A stretch of DNA of 64,000 nucleotides from NCBI GenBank assembly GCA_034432795.1, contig DAOUBF010000078.1:124001-188000 (forward strand). Reading direction: 5' to 3'. A program made the position numbers and the translations under genes. Below are positions 50,482-59,846 of the stretch, piece by piece; the stretch's first letter is position 1, and every line of letters begins with the position of its first letter. The DNA comes from DAOUBF01 sp034432795. Its GTDB lineage: Bacteria; Chloroflexota; Anaerolineae; DSLN01. The notes under the pieces were generated by a model. It saw nothing but the letters and a program-made list of their open reading frames with translations. It was not told the DNA's origin and did no database searches.

Positions 50482-52215
50482 TCACCTCTGCCCCTGTCGT
50501 AGCAGCTTCGTGGCCCCCTCATCTATAGCCAGCGATTCCGGATCAAGGACGACGCCGTACAGCCGCCGGGCATCGGCAACGGTCAACAGCCCATGTCGCA
50601 CGTCCGCCTGCACCAGGGCCGGGTCGCGGGTCAGCGGGTCGCCGTAGCCCCCGCCCACGCCGGTGATCAGGCGCACCACATCGCCCCGCCGCAAAGGGTA
50701 ACGCGCCAGCTTCCCCTTCCACAGGACCGGCTCCGTCTGACCTGCAGGGATCACGGCCACGCCGTTCGGCGACCCCTCCTGGCCGCCGGCGCCTCCCCAG
50801 GGCTGATAACGGTGGCGGCCAAAAGTGGTGGTCAGCTCGGCCCGCTCACACAAAATGCGGTAATCGCGTACCAGGCCGAAGCCGCCCCGGAACTGTCCCG
50901 CCCCGGCGGGTTGGGTGTTGAAGCTGAACTGCTCCACCAGAATAGGGTAACGCGCCTCGCACACCTCCACCGGCATGATATAGGTCTCGCCGTCCCCCAC
51001 GACGACCAGCCCGCTCTCCCCATCGCGGGTCGCCGTGGCCCCCCAGCCCCCCGCCTGCGGCTCCACCAGGATGAAGGTCTCGCCTCGCTCATCCTTGCCG
51101 CTGATAATTGTACCGCAGACGCTCAGCGAGTGCCCGGCGCTGAGGCGGTCGGGCAAAACCGGGAAGAGCGCCCGCCAGATCAGGTCTACGGCATAGGCGC
51201 CGGTCTCCCAATAGGTGGACACAGGCGCGGGCCGTTGCGCTGTGAAGATCGTCCCCTCCGGGCAGATGACCTGAAGCGGGCGGAACCAGCCTTCATTGAC
51301 CGGTGAACCTGGGTCCGTGATCGCCTTGAAGATGGTACGGCAGGCGGAGTGCAGGCGAGTACGTGTGCAGTTGACCGGGCCACGCACCTGGGGCGATGAG
51401 CCGGTGTAATCGGCGATAAAGGCTTCGTCGCTGATGGTGACCTTCACGCACACGTAGATAGGGTCGGGGCTGAGGCCATCGTCGTCAATCCAATCCTCGG
51501 CAAAGAACGTCCCCTTGGGCAGTTCGGCCAACGCCTGGCGAGCCAGCCGTTCCCCGTGATCCAGGATGGCGCGCACGGCGGCGCGGAACGTGGCCAGACC
51601 GTAGCGCTGGCAGATTTGCACCACGCGCCGCTCGCCGCTGCGCAGCGCCGCCACGCCCGCGTACAGGTCGCCTAACGTCCTCTCCGGCGTGCGCACATTG
51701 GCCGCGATCAGGTCAATCAGACCCTGGATAGGCTCGCCCGCGCGGTAAAGCCGAATGGCCGGGAATTGCAGCCCCTCCTGGTAGATTTCGGTGGAATCCG
51801 TCGTCCAGCTCCCCGCTGCCATCCCCCCCACCTCCGTCCAATGGGCCTTGTTCACGCTGAAGGCCACGATCTCATCTTCATAGAAGATAGGCGCGATCAG
51901 GGCCACATCCGAGAGGTGGTTGCCGCCGCCGCTGTAGGGATCATTGGTGATAAAGATATCGCCGGGGCGCATGGTGGCATGGGGATGCTTCTCCAGGATG
52001 GCCTTGACCGCGAAGGTGAGCGTGCCCAGGAAGCCGGGCACGCCGTTGGCCTGGGCGATCAGGTCGCCAGTGGGATCGGTCAAGGCGCAGGCGTAATCCA
52101 GCACCTCGTAAATAATGGGGCTTTGGCTGGTGCGCCCCAGCGTGATGAAGCTCTCCTCGGCGGCGGCGATGAGTTGTTCGCGGATGATCTCCACGGTGAA
52201 AGGATCGGGTGTCAT
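50482..52215 (-). CDS. Hydantoinase B / oxoprolinase family protein, HyuB paralogue 1
   Basis: 577 residues. HyuB subunit of an ATP-dependent cyclic amide hydrolase (hydantoin, oxoproline, caprolactam-type). Blocks: SPIIYEVLDYACALTDPTGD, ITNDPYSGGGNHLSD, NKAHWTEVGGMAAGSW, PVSTYWETGAYAVDLIWRAL, PVEVCEARYPILVEQFSFNT. Overlaps the stop of the next HyuB in ATGA. Its 3' half is nearly identical in DNA to that of paralogue 2. Works with HyuA at 56616. Confidence 0.92.
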   Translation of the reverse strand: MTPDPFTVEIIREQLIAAAEESFITLGRTSQSPIIYEVLDYACALTDPTGDLIAQANGVPGFLGTLTFAVKAILEKHPHATMRPGDIFITNDPYSGGGNHLSDVALIAPIFYEDEIVAFSVNKAHWTEVGGMAAGSWTTDSTEIYQEGLQFPAIRLYRAGEPIQGLIDLIAANVRTPERTLGDLYAGVAALRSGERRVVQICQRYGLATFRAAVRAILDHGERLARQALAELPKGTFFAEDWIDDDGLSPDPIYVCVKVTISDEAFIADYTGSSPQVRGPVNCTRTRLHSACRTIFKAITDPGSPVNEGWFRPLQVICPEGTIFTAQRPAPVSTYWETGAYAVDLIWRALFPVLPDRLSAGHSLSVCGTIISGKDERGETFILVEPQAGGWGATATRDGESGLVVVGDGETYIMPVEVCEARYPILVEQFSFNTQPAGAGQFRGGFGLVRDYRILCERAELTTTFGRHRYQPWGGAGGQEGSPNGVAVIPAGQTEPVLWKGKLARYPLRRGDVVRLITGVGGGYGDPLTRDPALVQADVRHGLLTVADARRLYGVVLDPESLAIDEGATKLLRQGQR

Positions 52216-53969
52216 GCGCTCCCCTCTGGCCTGTGAGGCCGCCGTTGCGCTCGCAGCGCATGAGTGGCCGCTTCGTCCACGACAAGCGTTTCAGGGTGGA
52301 TCACCACTCCGTAGACCTCCCGCGCCTGCTCCGGCGTGAGAAATTCCTGGCGCACGTCCGCCTGCACCAGGGCCGGGTTGCGGGTCAGCGGGTCGCCGTA
52401 GCCCCCGCCCACGCCGGTGATCAGGCGGGCCATATCGCCCCGCCGCAGGGGGTAACGCGCCAGCTTCCCGCGCCGTATAGCAGGCGCGGTCGCCCCGGCG
52501 GGATAAATCTCAACGGCATTGGGCGACCCATCCTGGCCGCCGCCCGCGCCCCAGGGCAGGAAGCGATGGCGGCCAAAGGTGGCGGTCAGTTCGGCCCGCT
52601 CACACAAGATACGGTAATCGCGTACCAGGCCGAAGCCGCCCCGGTAGCGCCCGGCCCCGGCGGGTTGGGTGTTGAAGCTGAACTGCTCCACCAGGATAGG
52701 GTAACGCGCCTCGCACACCTCCACCGGCATAATATAGGTCTCCCCATCGCCGGCGACAACCAGCCCGCTCTCCCCGTCGCGGTCCACCGTCGCTCCCCAG
52801 CCCCCCGCCTGCGGCTCCACCAGCACGAACGGGCCGCGTTCGGCGTCCACGCCGCTGACGATCGTGCCGCACACGCTCAAAGAATGGCCCACCGGCAACC
52901 GATCCTGAGCGATAGGGAAGAGCGCCCGCCAGATCAGATCGCTGACGTAGGCGCCGGTCTCCCAATAGGTGGACACGGGCGCGGGCCGTTGCGCTGTGAA
53001 GATCGTCCCCGGCAGGCAGACCACGTGCAGCGGGCGGAAGATGCCCTCGTTATTGGGGAAGTGCGGGTCAATGATCGCCTTGAAAATCTCGCGGCAGGCC
53101 ACCTGCAGGCCCGTCCAGGTCGTGTTGATCGGCCCCCGCGCCTGGGGCGCCGAGCCGGTGAAATCGGCAATGAAGGCATCGGGCCGGACCGTAACCCGGA
53201 CGCACACGCGCAGGGCTTCATCGCTTAACCCATCGTCATCAATCCAGTCCTCAGCGGTGTATTCCCCTGCTGGCAACTTGGCCAGCCGCGCCAGAGCCAC
53301 CTGAGCGCCCCGTTCCAGCAACTGCGCCGTCGTCTGGCGCAGCGCGGCCACGCCGTACTTGCGGCAGACCTCTATCACCCCGCGCTCGCCCACGCGCAAC
53401 GCCGCCACGCTGGCATACAGGTCGCCCAGCGTCATCTGCGGCAGGCGCACGTTGGCCGCGATCAGGTCTATCAGGCTGGGGATAGGCTGCCCCTGGCGAT
53501 AGAGTTGGATCGCCGGGAGTTGCAGCCCCTCCTGATAGACCTCCGTGGCATCCGTCGTCCAGCTCCCCGCCGCCATCCCGCCCAGGTCCGTCCAGTGGGC
53601 CTTGTTGGCGGCGAAGGCGACCAACTCGCCCTCATAGAAGATCGGCGCGATCAGCACGACATCGGAGAGATGCGTGCCGCCGCCGATATAGGGGTCGTTG
53701 GTGGCGTAGATGTCACCGGGGCGCATCGCCGCCGCGCCGAACTTCTCCAGGATGGCGCGGACGGCAAAGCCCAGGCAGCCGATGAAGCCCGGCACGCCCT
53801 CCGCCTCGGCGATCAACTCCCCCCGCTCGCTGAGCAGCCCACAGGCGCAGTCCAGCACCTCATAGATGATCGGGCTTTGGCTGGTGCGCCCCAGCGTGAT
53901 GAACATCTCCTCTGCCGAGGCGCGCAGCATCTCGGCGATGATGTCCAGTGTGAATACGTCCACCCTCAA
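52212..53969 (-). CDS. Hydantoinase B / oxoprolinase family protein, HyuB paralogue 2
   Basis: 585 residues. Same family blocks (IIYEVLDCACGLLSERGE, TNDPYIGGGTHLSD, NKAHWTDLGGMAAGSW, TYWETGAYVSDLIWRAL). TTG 53969 is chosen: it starts seven bases after the racemase stop and has AGAGGA upstream; the GTG at 53963 is an alternative, and the longer frame is the racemase region in another frame. The C-terminal half matches paralogue 1 closely while the N-terminal half is more diverged. Confidence 0.92.
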   Translation of the reverse strand: MRVDVFTLDIIAEMLRASAEEMFITLGRTSQSPIIYEVLDCACGLLSERGELIAEAEGVPGFIGCLGFAVRAILEKFGAAAMRPGDIYATNDPYIGGGTHLSDVVLIAPIFYEGELVAFAANKAHWTDLGGMAAGSWTTDATEVYQEGLQLPAIQLYRQGQPIPSLIDLIAANVRLPQMTLGDLYASVAALRVGERGVIEVCRKYGVAALRQTTAQLLERGAQVALARLAKLPAGEYTAEDWIDDDGLSDEALRVCVRVTVRPDAFIADFTGSAPQARGPINTTWTGLQVACREIFKAIIDPHFPNNEGIFRPLHVVCLPGTIFTAQRPAPVSTYWETGAYVSDLIWRALFPIAQDRLPVGHSLSVCGTIVSGVDAERGPFVLVEPQAGGWGATVDRDGESGLVVAGDGETYIMPVEVCEARYPILVEQFSFNTQPAGAGRYRGGFGLVRDYRILCERAELTATFGRHRFLPWGAGGGQDGSPNAVEIYPAGATAPAIRRGKLARYPLRRGDMARLITGVGGGYGDPLTRNPALVQADVRQEFLTPEQAREVYGVVIHPETLVVDEAATHALRAQRRPHRPEGSA

Positions 53970-53976
53970 GGCGGAA

Positions 53977-54753
53977 CTATCCTCTGGCGACCTGATGAGA
54001 GACAGGCAAAGGCGAGGCAAACAGGCCCCAGGCAGCCACTTCCTCCTCGGGCGGCGCCTGGCTGCCCCACTTCCGGCTGGGGGTCCAGCCGAAGCGTTGT
54101 GCCAGTTCCGCCAGGAACTCGGCGTATTTGAAGGGGGCCAGGACGGCGTCAATCACAGGCACGCCCAGCGCCTCCTGCATCCGCTCATGGAAGCCGTACT
54201 CCGCCGTGCAGCCCAGAATGAGCACCTCCGCCCCATCCTCCTCCACCGCCTTGCGCCCCTCGCTCAGCAGGCGATTGCAGGTGCGCTCATGATCGGCCTG
54301 GAAATCATGCACCCCCAACTCCAGCGGGCGCATGGAGACCAGGCGGTGGCCATGCCCGTACAGGCGCACGTTCTCGGCCATCTTGGGGATCCACTTGCGC
54401 CGGCCCACCAGCACCGAGAATGTATTCCCCAGCGCGCTGGCGATGGCCGTGGCCGATTGGCAGGGCGCGGTCACGACAGCACGCCCCGACACCTCCCGCG
54501 CCTCGCGCAACCCGACATCATAGAAACAACCGATGACCACGGCGTCGTAGGCATTGGCCGCCTGGCGGGTCAGATACACAATATCGGCGACCACCAGCCC
54601 CTCGTAGGCGTGATACTCCAGATGGCGGGGCCGGTCAGGGGGGAGGGAGACCACATCCACCTGCGTGCCCGTGCGCTTGGCCTCGTTCAGGATCTTCGTC
54701 GTGTCCGCATCAAACACATCGGTCCCCACCGGGTTGATCCATAAGATACGCAT
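53977..54753 (-). CDS. Aspartate/glutamate or hydantoin racemase family protein
   Basis: 258 residues. The two catalytic cysteines lie in AVVIGCFYDVGLREAR (about residue 83) and VLILGCTAEYGFHE (about 190), and the opening MRILWINPVG is typical of hydantoin racemases. Inverts the alpha carbon so that both isomers can be hydrolysed by HyuA/HyuB. ATG 54753 is preceded by AAGGAGGG; the longer frame adds nine residues. Sits between HyuB paralogues 2 and 3. Confidence 0.88.
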   Translation of the reverse strand: MRILWINPVGTDVFDADTTKILNEAKRTGTQVDVVSLPPDRPRHLEYHAYEGLVVADIVYLTRQAANAYDAVVIGCFYDVGLREAREVSGRAVVTAPCQSATAIASALGNTFSVLVGRRKWIPKMAENVRLYGHGHRLVSMRPLELGVHDFQADHERTCNRLLSEGRKAVEEDGAEVLILGCTAEYGFHERMQEALGVPVIDAVLAPFKYAEFLAELAQRFGWTPSRKWGSQAPPEEEVAAWGLFASPLPVSHQVARG

Positions 54754-54870
54754 GCATCCCTCCTTGCTGTAGGGGCGCACCGCCGTGCGCCCCTACCACC
54801 ACACCCATGTCTGCCGGTGACGGATGACGGAGGACCGAATGTTTCCCTTGTCCGTCCTCCGTCTCCCATC

Positions 54871-56604
54871 CTATTGCCGCCGCCCGTTGACGAACCGCTC
54901 CACAGCCAGCGTGACCGGATTCAGGACCACGCCGTAGTCCCGCTCGGCCATCTCCAGCGTGATGTAGCCGTTCTTCACATCGCTCTGCACCTCTTCCACA
55001 GGCCGCTCCAGCGGGTTGCCGTAGCCCCCGCCCGTGCCCGTGATCAGCCGGGCCACATCCCCCTTCTTCAGGTGATAACGGGCGGTCTTGCCGAAGATGT
55101 CCGGCTCGCGCCCATCGGCGAAGATGATCTTGGTGTAGTTGCGCGACCCCGGTTGGCCGCCCACCATGCCCCAGGGGAGGAACTTGTGCCGTCCGAAGGT
55201 GCCGGTGAACCAGGCCTCCTCCGCTGTGATGCGGTAATCGCGCACCAGGCCGCGCCCCCCGCGATAGCGCCCCGCGCCGCCGTCGGTGATGTCAAAGCCA
55301 TATTGGTCCACCAGCACGCCATAGCGCGTCTCGCACACCTCCACCGGGATGACGTAGGTCTCGCCATCACCCACACACACCAGCCCGTTCTCGCCGTCCT
55401 TGGTGGCCCCGGCGCCCCAGCCGCCCGCCTGTGGCTCTACCAGCAAGAACAACTCCCCTGTGTCCGGGTGCAGCCCGGCCAGCACCACGCCACACACGCT
55501 GAGGAAATGCCCGGCGGGCAGGCGGTGGGGCAGGACAGGCGCCAGCGCCTTCCAGATCAGATCGGCAGCGTACAGCATCGTTTCCCAGTAGGTGGACACA
55601 GGCGCCGGGCGGTTGCAGGTGAAGATCGTCCCATCCGGGCAGACCACATCCAACACGCGGAAGCAGCCCTCGCTGGCGGTGATGGAGGGGTCCGTCATGG
55701 CCATGAGCATGGCCCGCGCCGCCGAGTGCAGGCCGGTGCGGTTGCAATTCACCGGGCCGGGCACCTGCGGGTGCGTCCCGGTGAAGTCGCAGATCAGCTT
55801 CTCCGGCGTGACCGTCACTTTGACGCAGACCCGGAAGGGGCCGTTGCCGATGCCGTCATCGTCAATCCAGTCCTCCGCCTCATACACCCCCGGCGGAATC
55901 TTGCGCAGTTCCTGGCGTATCATCTGCTCGCTATGGTCCATCAGCACCTCAATCCCGGACAGCACCTTGTCCACGCCGTACTTGTCACACAACTCGCGGA
56001 AGCGGCGGTCGGCGATGCGCAGCGAGGCGGCCTGGGCGTACATGTCGCCAATGGTCATATCGGGCGTGCGCACGTTGGCGCGGATGAGATCGATCAGGCT
56101 CTGGATGGGCCGGCCCTCCTCAAAAATCTTGATGCAGGGGAACTGCAAGCCCTCCTGGAAGATCTCGGTGGAGTCGGTGGTCCAGCTCCCGGCGGCCATG
56201 CCGCCCACCTCCGTCCAGTGCCCCTTATTGGCGGCGAAGGCCACGATCTTCCCATCGTAGAAGATAGGCGCGATCAGGGTCACGTCTGAGAGGTGCGTGC
56301 CGCCGCCGCTGTAGGGGTCGTTGGTGATGATGATGTCGCCGGGCTTCAGCCCCTGCGGGCCGAACTTCTCCAACACGCTGCGCACGCCGAAGTCCAGCGT
56401 CCCCAGGAACAGGGTGACGCCATTGCCCTGGGTGATCAACCGCCCCTGCGCATCCGTCAGCCCCGTGGCGTAGTCCAGCACCTCGTAAATGATCGTGCTC
56501 ATGCTGGTGCGCTGCATGGTCACGAACATCTCATCGCCGATGGCCACCAGCGCCTCTTTAATGATCTCCAACGTGAAGGGATCAACGCTATTCTGCTGTG
56601 CCAT
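54871..56604 (-). CDS. Hydantoinase B / oxoprolinase family protein, HyuB paralogue 3
   Basis: 577 residues. Blocks STIIYEVLDYATGLTDAQGR, TNDPYSGGGTHLSDVTLI, NKGHWTEVGGMAAGSW, PAPVSTYWETMLYAADLIWK. More distant from the other two. Twelve bases after HyuA with AGGAGGAG before ATG 56604, so it is the likely primary partner of HyuA. Substrate unknown. Confidence 0.93.
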   Translation of the reverse strand: MAQQNSVDPFTLEIIKEALVAIGDEMFVTMQRTSMSTIIYEVLDYATGLTDAQGRLITQGNGVTLFLGTLDFGVRSVLEKFGPQGLKPGDIIITNDPYSGGGTHLSDVTLIAPIFYDGKIVAFAANKGHWTEVGGMAAGSWTTDSTEIFQEGLQFPCIKIFEEGRPIQSLIDLIRANVRTPDMTIGDMYAQAASLRIADRRFRELCDKYGVDKVLSGIEVLMDHSEQMIRQELRKIPPGVYEAEDWIDDDGIGNGPFRVCVKVTVTPEKLICDFTGTHPQVPGPVNCNRTGLHSAARAMLMAMTDPSITASEGCFRVLDVVCPDGTIFTCNRPAPVSTYWETMLYAADLIWKALAPVLPHRLPAGHFLSVCGVVLAGLHPDTGELFLLVEPQAGGWGAGATKDGENGLVCVGDGETYVIPVEVCETRYGVLVDQYGFDITDGGAGRYRGGRGLVRDYRITAEEAWFTGTFGRHKFLPWGMVGGQPGSRNYTKIIFADGREPDIFGKTARYHLKKGDVARLITGTGGGYGNPLERPVEEVQSDVKNGYITLEMAERDYGVVLNPVTLAVERFVNGRRQ

Positions 56605-56615
56605 GCTCCTCCTCC

Positions 56616-58664
56616 TTACCCAGCCATCTCAATGTGCAGGAAGCCATAGATGTCCTTGGTCACCTGTTGGTCGGGGAAGACCACCGTGGTGGAGGCAGGC
56701 TCCTCAATCACCAGCGGGCCGCGCAAGGTGACGCCCACCGGCAATAGGTCGCGCTCGTAGATGGCCGCCTGGTGGAAGCCCAATTCGTCAAAGTTGACGC
56801 GCCGCTCGCCCTTGCGTGCCGCCTCCAGGCTGGTGCCTGTGCCATCCAGCGGCTTCAGCACTGGCTTCTTCACCCGCCCCAACGCCGTCAGATGGTAATT
56901 CACCAACTCCACCTTCGTATCCAGGCGGAAGGTGTAGGTATGCTCGTGCAGTTGGTGGAAGCGTTCGTTGATCTCCGGCATACTCTCCGCCGTGATCTGG
57001 CCCCCAGGCAGGGGGACTTTCACCGTGTGCTCCTGCCCCAGGTAACGCATGTCGGCAAAGCGCTGGAAGACCATATCCTCCGGGCTGACATGCTGCGCCG
57101 CCAGGTCCTCCGCCGCCTCCGCCTCCATCTCGGCGAAGATGGCGTTCAGCGTCTCCGGCCTGACCTGATCCGTGCGGGTGATCAACGTGCGGATGTAGTC
57201 CTGCCGCAGGTCGGTCATGAGCATGCCCCAGGCGGAGAACACTGCCGGCTGCACGGGAATGATGACCTTCTTGACACGCAGTTCGCGCATGAGCGCCCCC
57301 GCGTGCATGGCCCCGCCGCCGCCGAAGGCCACCAAGATGAAATCGCGCGGGTCGTAGCCCCGCCGCACCGAGACCAGCTTGAGCGCATTCACCATATTGG
57401 CATCGGCCAGGCGGATGACGCCCATGGCGGCCTGCTCCACACTGATGTGGAAGGCATCGGCGATCGGCTGCAACGCTTTCCGGGCCTTCTCTACATCCAG
57501 GGGGATCTCGCCTCCCAGGAAGTAGTCTGGGTTGATGCGTCCGGCGACGACGTTGGCGTCGGTGACGGTTGGCTCGGTCCCGCCCCAGCCGTAGCAGGCC
57601 GGGCCGGGGTCGGCCCCGGCGCTCACCGGCCCGATGCGCAGTGCACCGGCCTTATCCATCCAGGCGATAGAGCCGCCGCCCGCGCCGATCTCCACGATGT
57701 CCACCGTCGGCGCCAGGATGGGGTAGCCGGCGAAGTTGCGCCGGTACTCAATCTTGTACTCCGTGGTGATCTTGGGCGTGCCGTTCTCCACTAGCGAGGT
57801 CTTGGCCGTCGTCCCGCCGATGTCCAGCGAGATCACGTTGCGCTCGCCGATGAGTTCGCCGATCACCGCTGCACCGATCACCCCGGCCACCGGCCCGCTC
57901 TCCACCAGGTTGATGGGCGCCTGCTTGCCCCGCTCAAAGGTGGCGATGCCCCCGTTAGACTGCATCACGTGATAGACCTTGCGCATCCCCATGCTCGCCA
58001 GGTCCCTCTCCAGCCTGTCCAGATAGCGGCCTGCGATAGGGAGCACGTAGCTGTTCAGCACAACTGTATTGGTGCGCTCGTACTCGCGCCATTCCTTGGT
58101 CACCTGGTGCGATAGGGTTACAGGGATGTCGGGGGCCAGCTCGTTGATGATCTCACCGCACTCTATCTCGTGGCTGGGGTTGGCATAGGAGTGCAGAAAG
58201 CACACCGCGATGGCCTCCACGCCCTCTGCCCGGCAGCGCTCCACCGCCCGGCGCACGTCCTCCGGGTTGAGCGGCTGCAACTCCTCCCCCTTGTAATTGA
58301 CCCGTTCGGCCACCTCAAAGCGCAGGTAGCGCGGCACGAAGGGCTTGGGCTTGGTGTAGTACATGTTGTAGATGTCCGGGCGGTTGGCGCGACCGATCTC
58401 CAGGACATCGCGGAAGCCCTTGGTGGTGATCAGCGCCGTCTTGGCTCCCTTGCGCTCGGTGAGCGCGTTGATAATGATGGTGGAGCCGTGCACAAAGAAG
58501 CTGGTGTCGGCGACAGGCAGGCGGGCCTTGCGCAGCGTCTCAATCACCCCCTCGGCAAAATTCGCCGGGGTCGTGGAGGCTTTGGCCACGCCCACCTCCC
58601 CTGTGGCTTCGTCCAGATAGACCAGGTCTGTGAATGTACCGCCGATGTCACTTGCCACACGCAT
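56616..58664 (-). CDS. Hydantoinase A / oxoprolinase family protein (HyuA)
   Basis: 682 residues. ATP-binding HyuA subunit with the ASKHA-type phosphate motif DIGGTFTDLVYLDEATGEV at residue 5 and a second DIGGTTAKTSLVENG near 275; GAGGGSIAWMDKAGALRIGP and AGADPGPACYGWGG follow. C-terminal region about 500-682. Partner of the HyuB proteins: ATP hydrolysis drives opening of a cyclic amide. ATG 58664 is preceded by AAAGGAG. Follows the ABC transporter ATPase genes. Confidence 0.94.
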   Translation of the reverse strand: MRVASDIGGTFTDLVYLDEATGEVGVAKASTTPANFAEGVIETLRKARLPVADTSFFVHGSTIIINALTERKGAKTALITTKGFRDVLEIGRANRPDIYNMYYTKPKPFVPRYLRFEVAERVNYKGEELQPLNPEDVRRAVERCRAEGVEAIAVCFLHSYANPSHEIECGEIINELAPDIPVTLSHQVTKEWREYERTNTVVLNSYVLPIAGRYLDRLERDLASMGMRKVYHVMQSNGGIATFERGKQAPINLVESGPVAGVIGAAVIGELIGERNVISLDIGGTTAKTSLVENGTPKITTEYKIEYRRNFAGYPILAPTVDIVEIGAGGGSIAWMDKAGALRIGPVSAGADPGPACYGWGGTEPTVTDANVVAGRINPDYFLGGEIPLDVEKARKALQPIADAFHISVEQAAMGVIRLADANMVNALKLVSVRRGYDPRDFILVAFGGGGAMHAGALMRELRVKKVIIPVQPAVFSAWGMLMTDLRQDYIRTLITRTDQVRPETLNAIFAEMEAEAAEDLAAQHVSPEDMVFQRFADMRYLGQEHTVKVPLPGGQITAESMPEINERFHQLHEHTYTFRLDTKVELVNYHLTALGRVKKPVLKPLDGTGTSLEAARKGERRVNFDELGFHQAAIYERDLLPVGVTLRGPLVIEEPASTTVVFPDQQVTKDIYGFLHIEMAG

Positions 58665-58680
58665 AAGACAGTCTCCTTTC

Positions 58681-58732
58681 TTCCTTGATTCCTGTCGCCG
58701 AGGGCGACGTTATTAGATAATCCGTTGAGTAC
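58681..58732. repeat. GGTACT-family repeat upstream of hyuA
   Basis: TTCCTTGATTCCT, hairpin GTCGCC-GAG-GGCGAC, TAGATAATCCGTTGAGTACC (end near 58732). A CCGGGTATGGAAACCCGG hairpin of the other repeat family follows at about 58771. 58733-58823 contains no gene. Confidence 0.7.
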
Positions 58733-58823
58733 CTCCTAGTCTATTTCCATATCCGCCGTAGTCTACGCCGGGTATGGAAACCCGGCCTACGGGCACGGCG
58801 CCCCTATGCCTGGGCCACACCGT

Positions 58824-59846
58824 TTACGCATCCCCCGTCTTCCGTCCCCCGTCGTCCGTCCTGATCGGCTGGGGGTACAGGTGACAACGCACCAGGTGCC
58901 CCCGCCCCACCTCCACCATGACCGGGTCCACCTGCCGGCACACGTCCATGACGAAGGGGCAGCGCGTGTGGAAGCTACAGCCGCTGGGGACGTTCACTGG
59001 GCTGGGGATCTCGCCGGTGGAGATGACCTTCTTGGGTTTAAGCGCTTCCTCCTCCGCCGAGACCACCGGGATGGAGGAGAGCAACATCTGGGTGTAGGGG
59101 TGCAGGGGGCTTTGGAAGAACTCCGCTGCCTCCGCCACCTCGCAAATCTTGCCCAGGTACATGATGGCCACCCGTGAGGCCACGTTGCGCATCAGGCTCA
59201 GGTCGTGGGTGATGAACAGGTACGACAGGTGAAACTCCCGCTGCAAGCGCAGCAACAAGTTGATCGTCTTGGCCTGAACCGAGACATCCAACGCGGAGGT
59301 CGGCTCATCCAGGATGACCAGCGACGGCTCTGTCGCCAGGGCACGGGCAATCGCCACGATCTGCTTCTCCCCACCGCTGAGCATGTGAGGGTACTTATAC
59401 ATATACTCCGGCGGCAGGCCCACGATCTCCAGCAGGTGGATGACCTGCTCCAGCCGGTTCTTGTCCGGCTGGTGGATGCGCAGGGGCATCTCCAAAATCT
59501 GTTTGATGCTCTGCCTGGGGTTCAGGGACGATCCCGGATCCTGAAACACGATCTGGATGGCCTTGCGCAGGTGCAGGGGGCGCTGTTTGCCGTTCTGGAA
59601 CAGGTCCTCGCCGCGAAAGCGAATGCTCCCGGCGGTGGGCCGGTACATGCCCACCACCGTATAGGCCACCGTGCTCTTGCCGGAGCCGCTCTCTCCCACC
59701 AGGCCGAAGGTCTCCCCTTCGCGCACGGCGAAGGAGACGCCATCCACCGCCTTGACCGTGATGGGCTGGCCACGGTTCAGCCAGCCTGTGCGGCCCACCA
59801 CGAAGTACTTCTTCAGGTCGCTGACGGTGAGGATGTCGTCGGTCAT
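58824..59846 (-). CDS. Oligopeptide/dipeptide ABC transporter ATPase, OppF/DppF type
   Basis: 340 residues. Walker A VGESGSGKST, VFQDPGSSLNPRQ, signature LSGGEKQIVAIARAL, Walker B VILDEPTSALDVS, His THDLSLM; C-terminal oligopeptide ATPase region CSFHTRCPFVMDVCR. ATG 59846 (TDDILTV) overlaps the OppD stop in ATGA; the longer frame lies in OppD. The last 15 residues (RTDDGGRKTGDA) come from a CCGTCTTCCGTC repeat tract. Confidence 0.94.
   Translation of the reverse strand: MTDDILTVSDLKKYFVVGRTGWLNRGQPITVKAVDGVSFAVREGETFGLVGESGSGKSTVAYTVVGMYRPTAGSIRFRGEDLFQNGKQRPLHLRKAIQIVFQDPGSSLNPRQSIKQILEMPLRIHQPDKNRLEQVIHLLEIVGLPPEYMYKYPHMLSGGEKQIVAIARALATEPSLVILDEPTSALDVSVQAKTINLLLRLQREFHLSYLFITHDLSLMRNVASRVAIMYLGKICEVAEAAEFFQSPLHPYTQMLLSSIPVVSAEEEALKPKKVISTGEIPSPVNVPSGCSFHTRCPFVMDVCRQVDPVMVEVGRGHLVRCHLYPQPIRTDDGGRKTGDA

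Noticed and set aside
52212..54152. HyuB start at 54152
   Set aside because: The first 61 residues overlap the racemase gene out of frame and do not look like HyuB.
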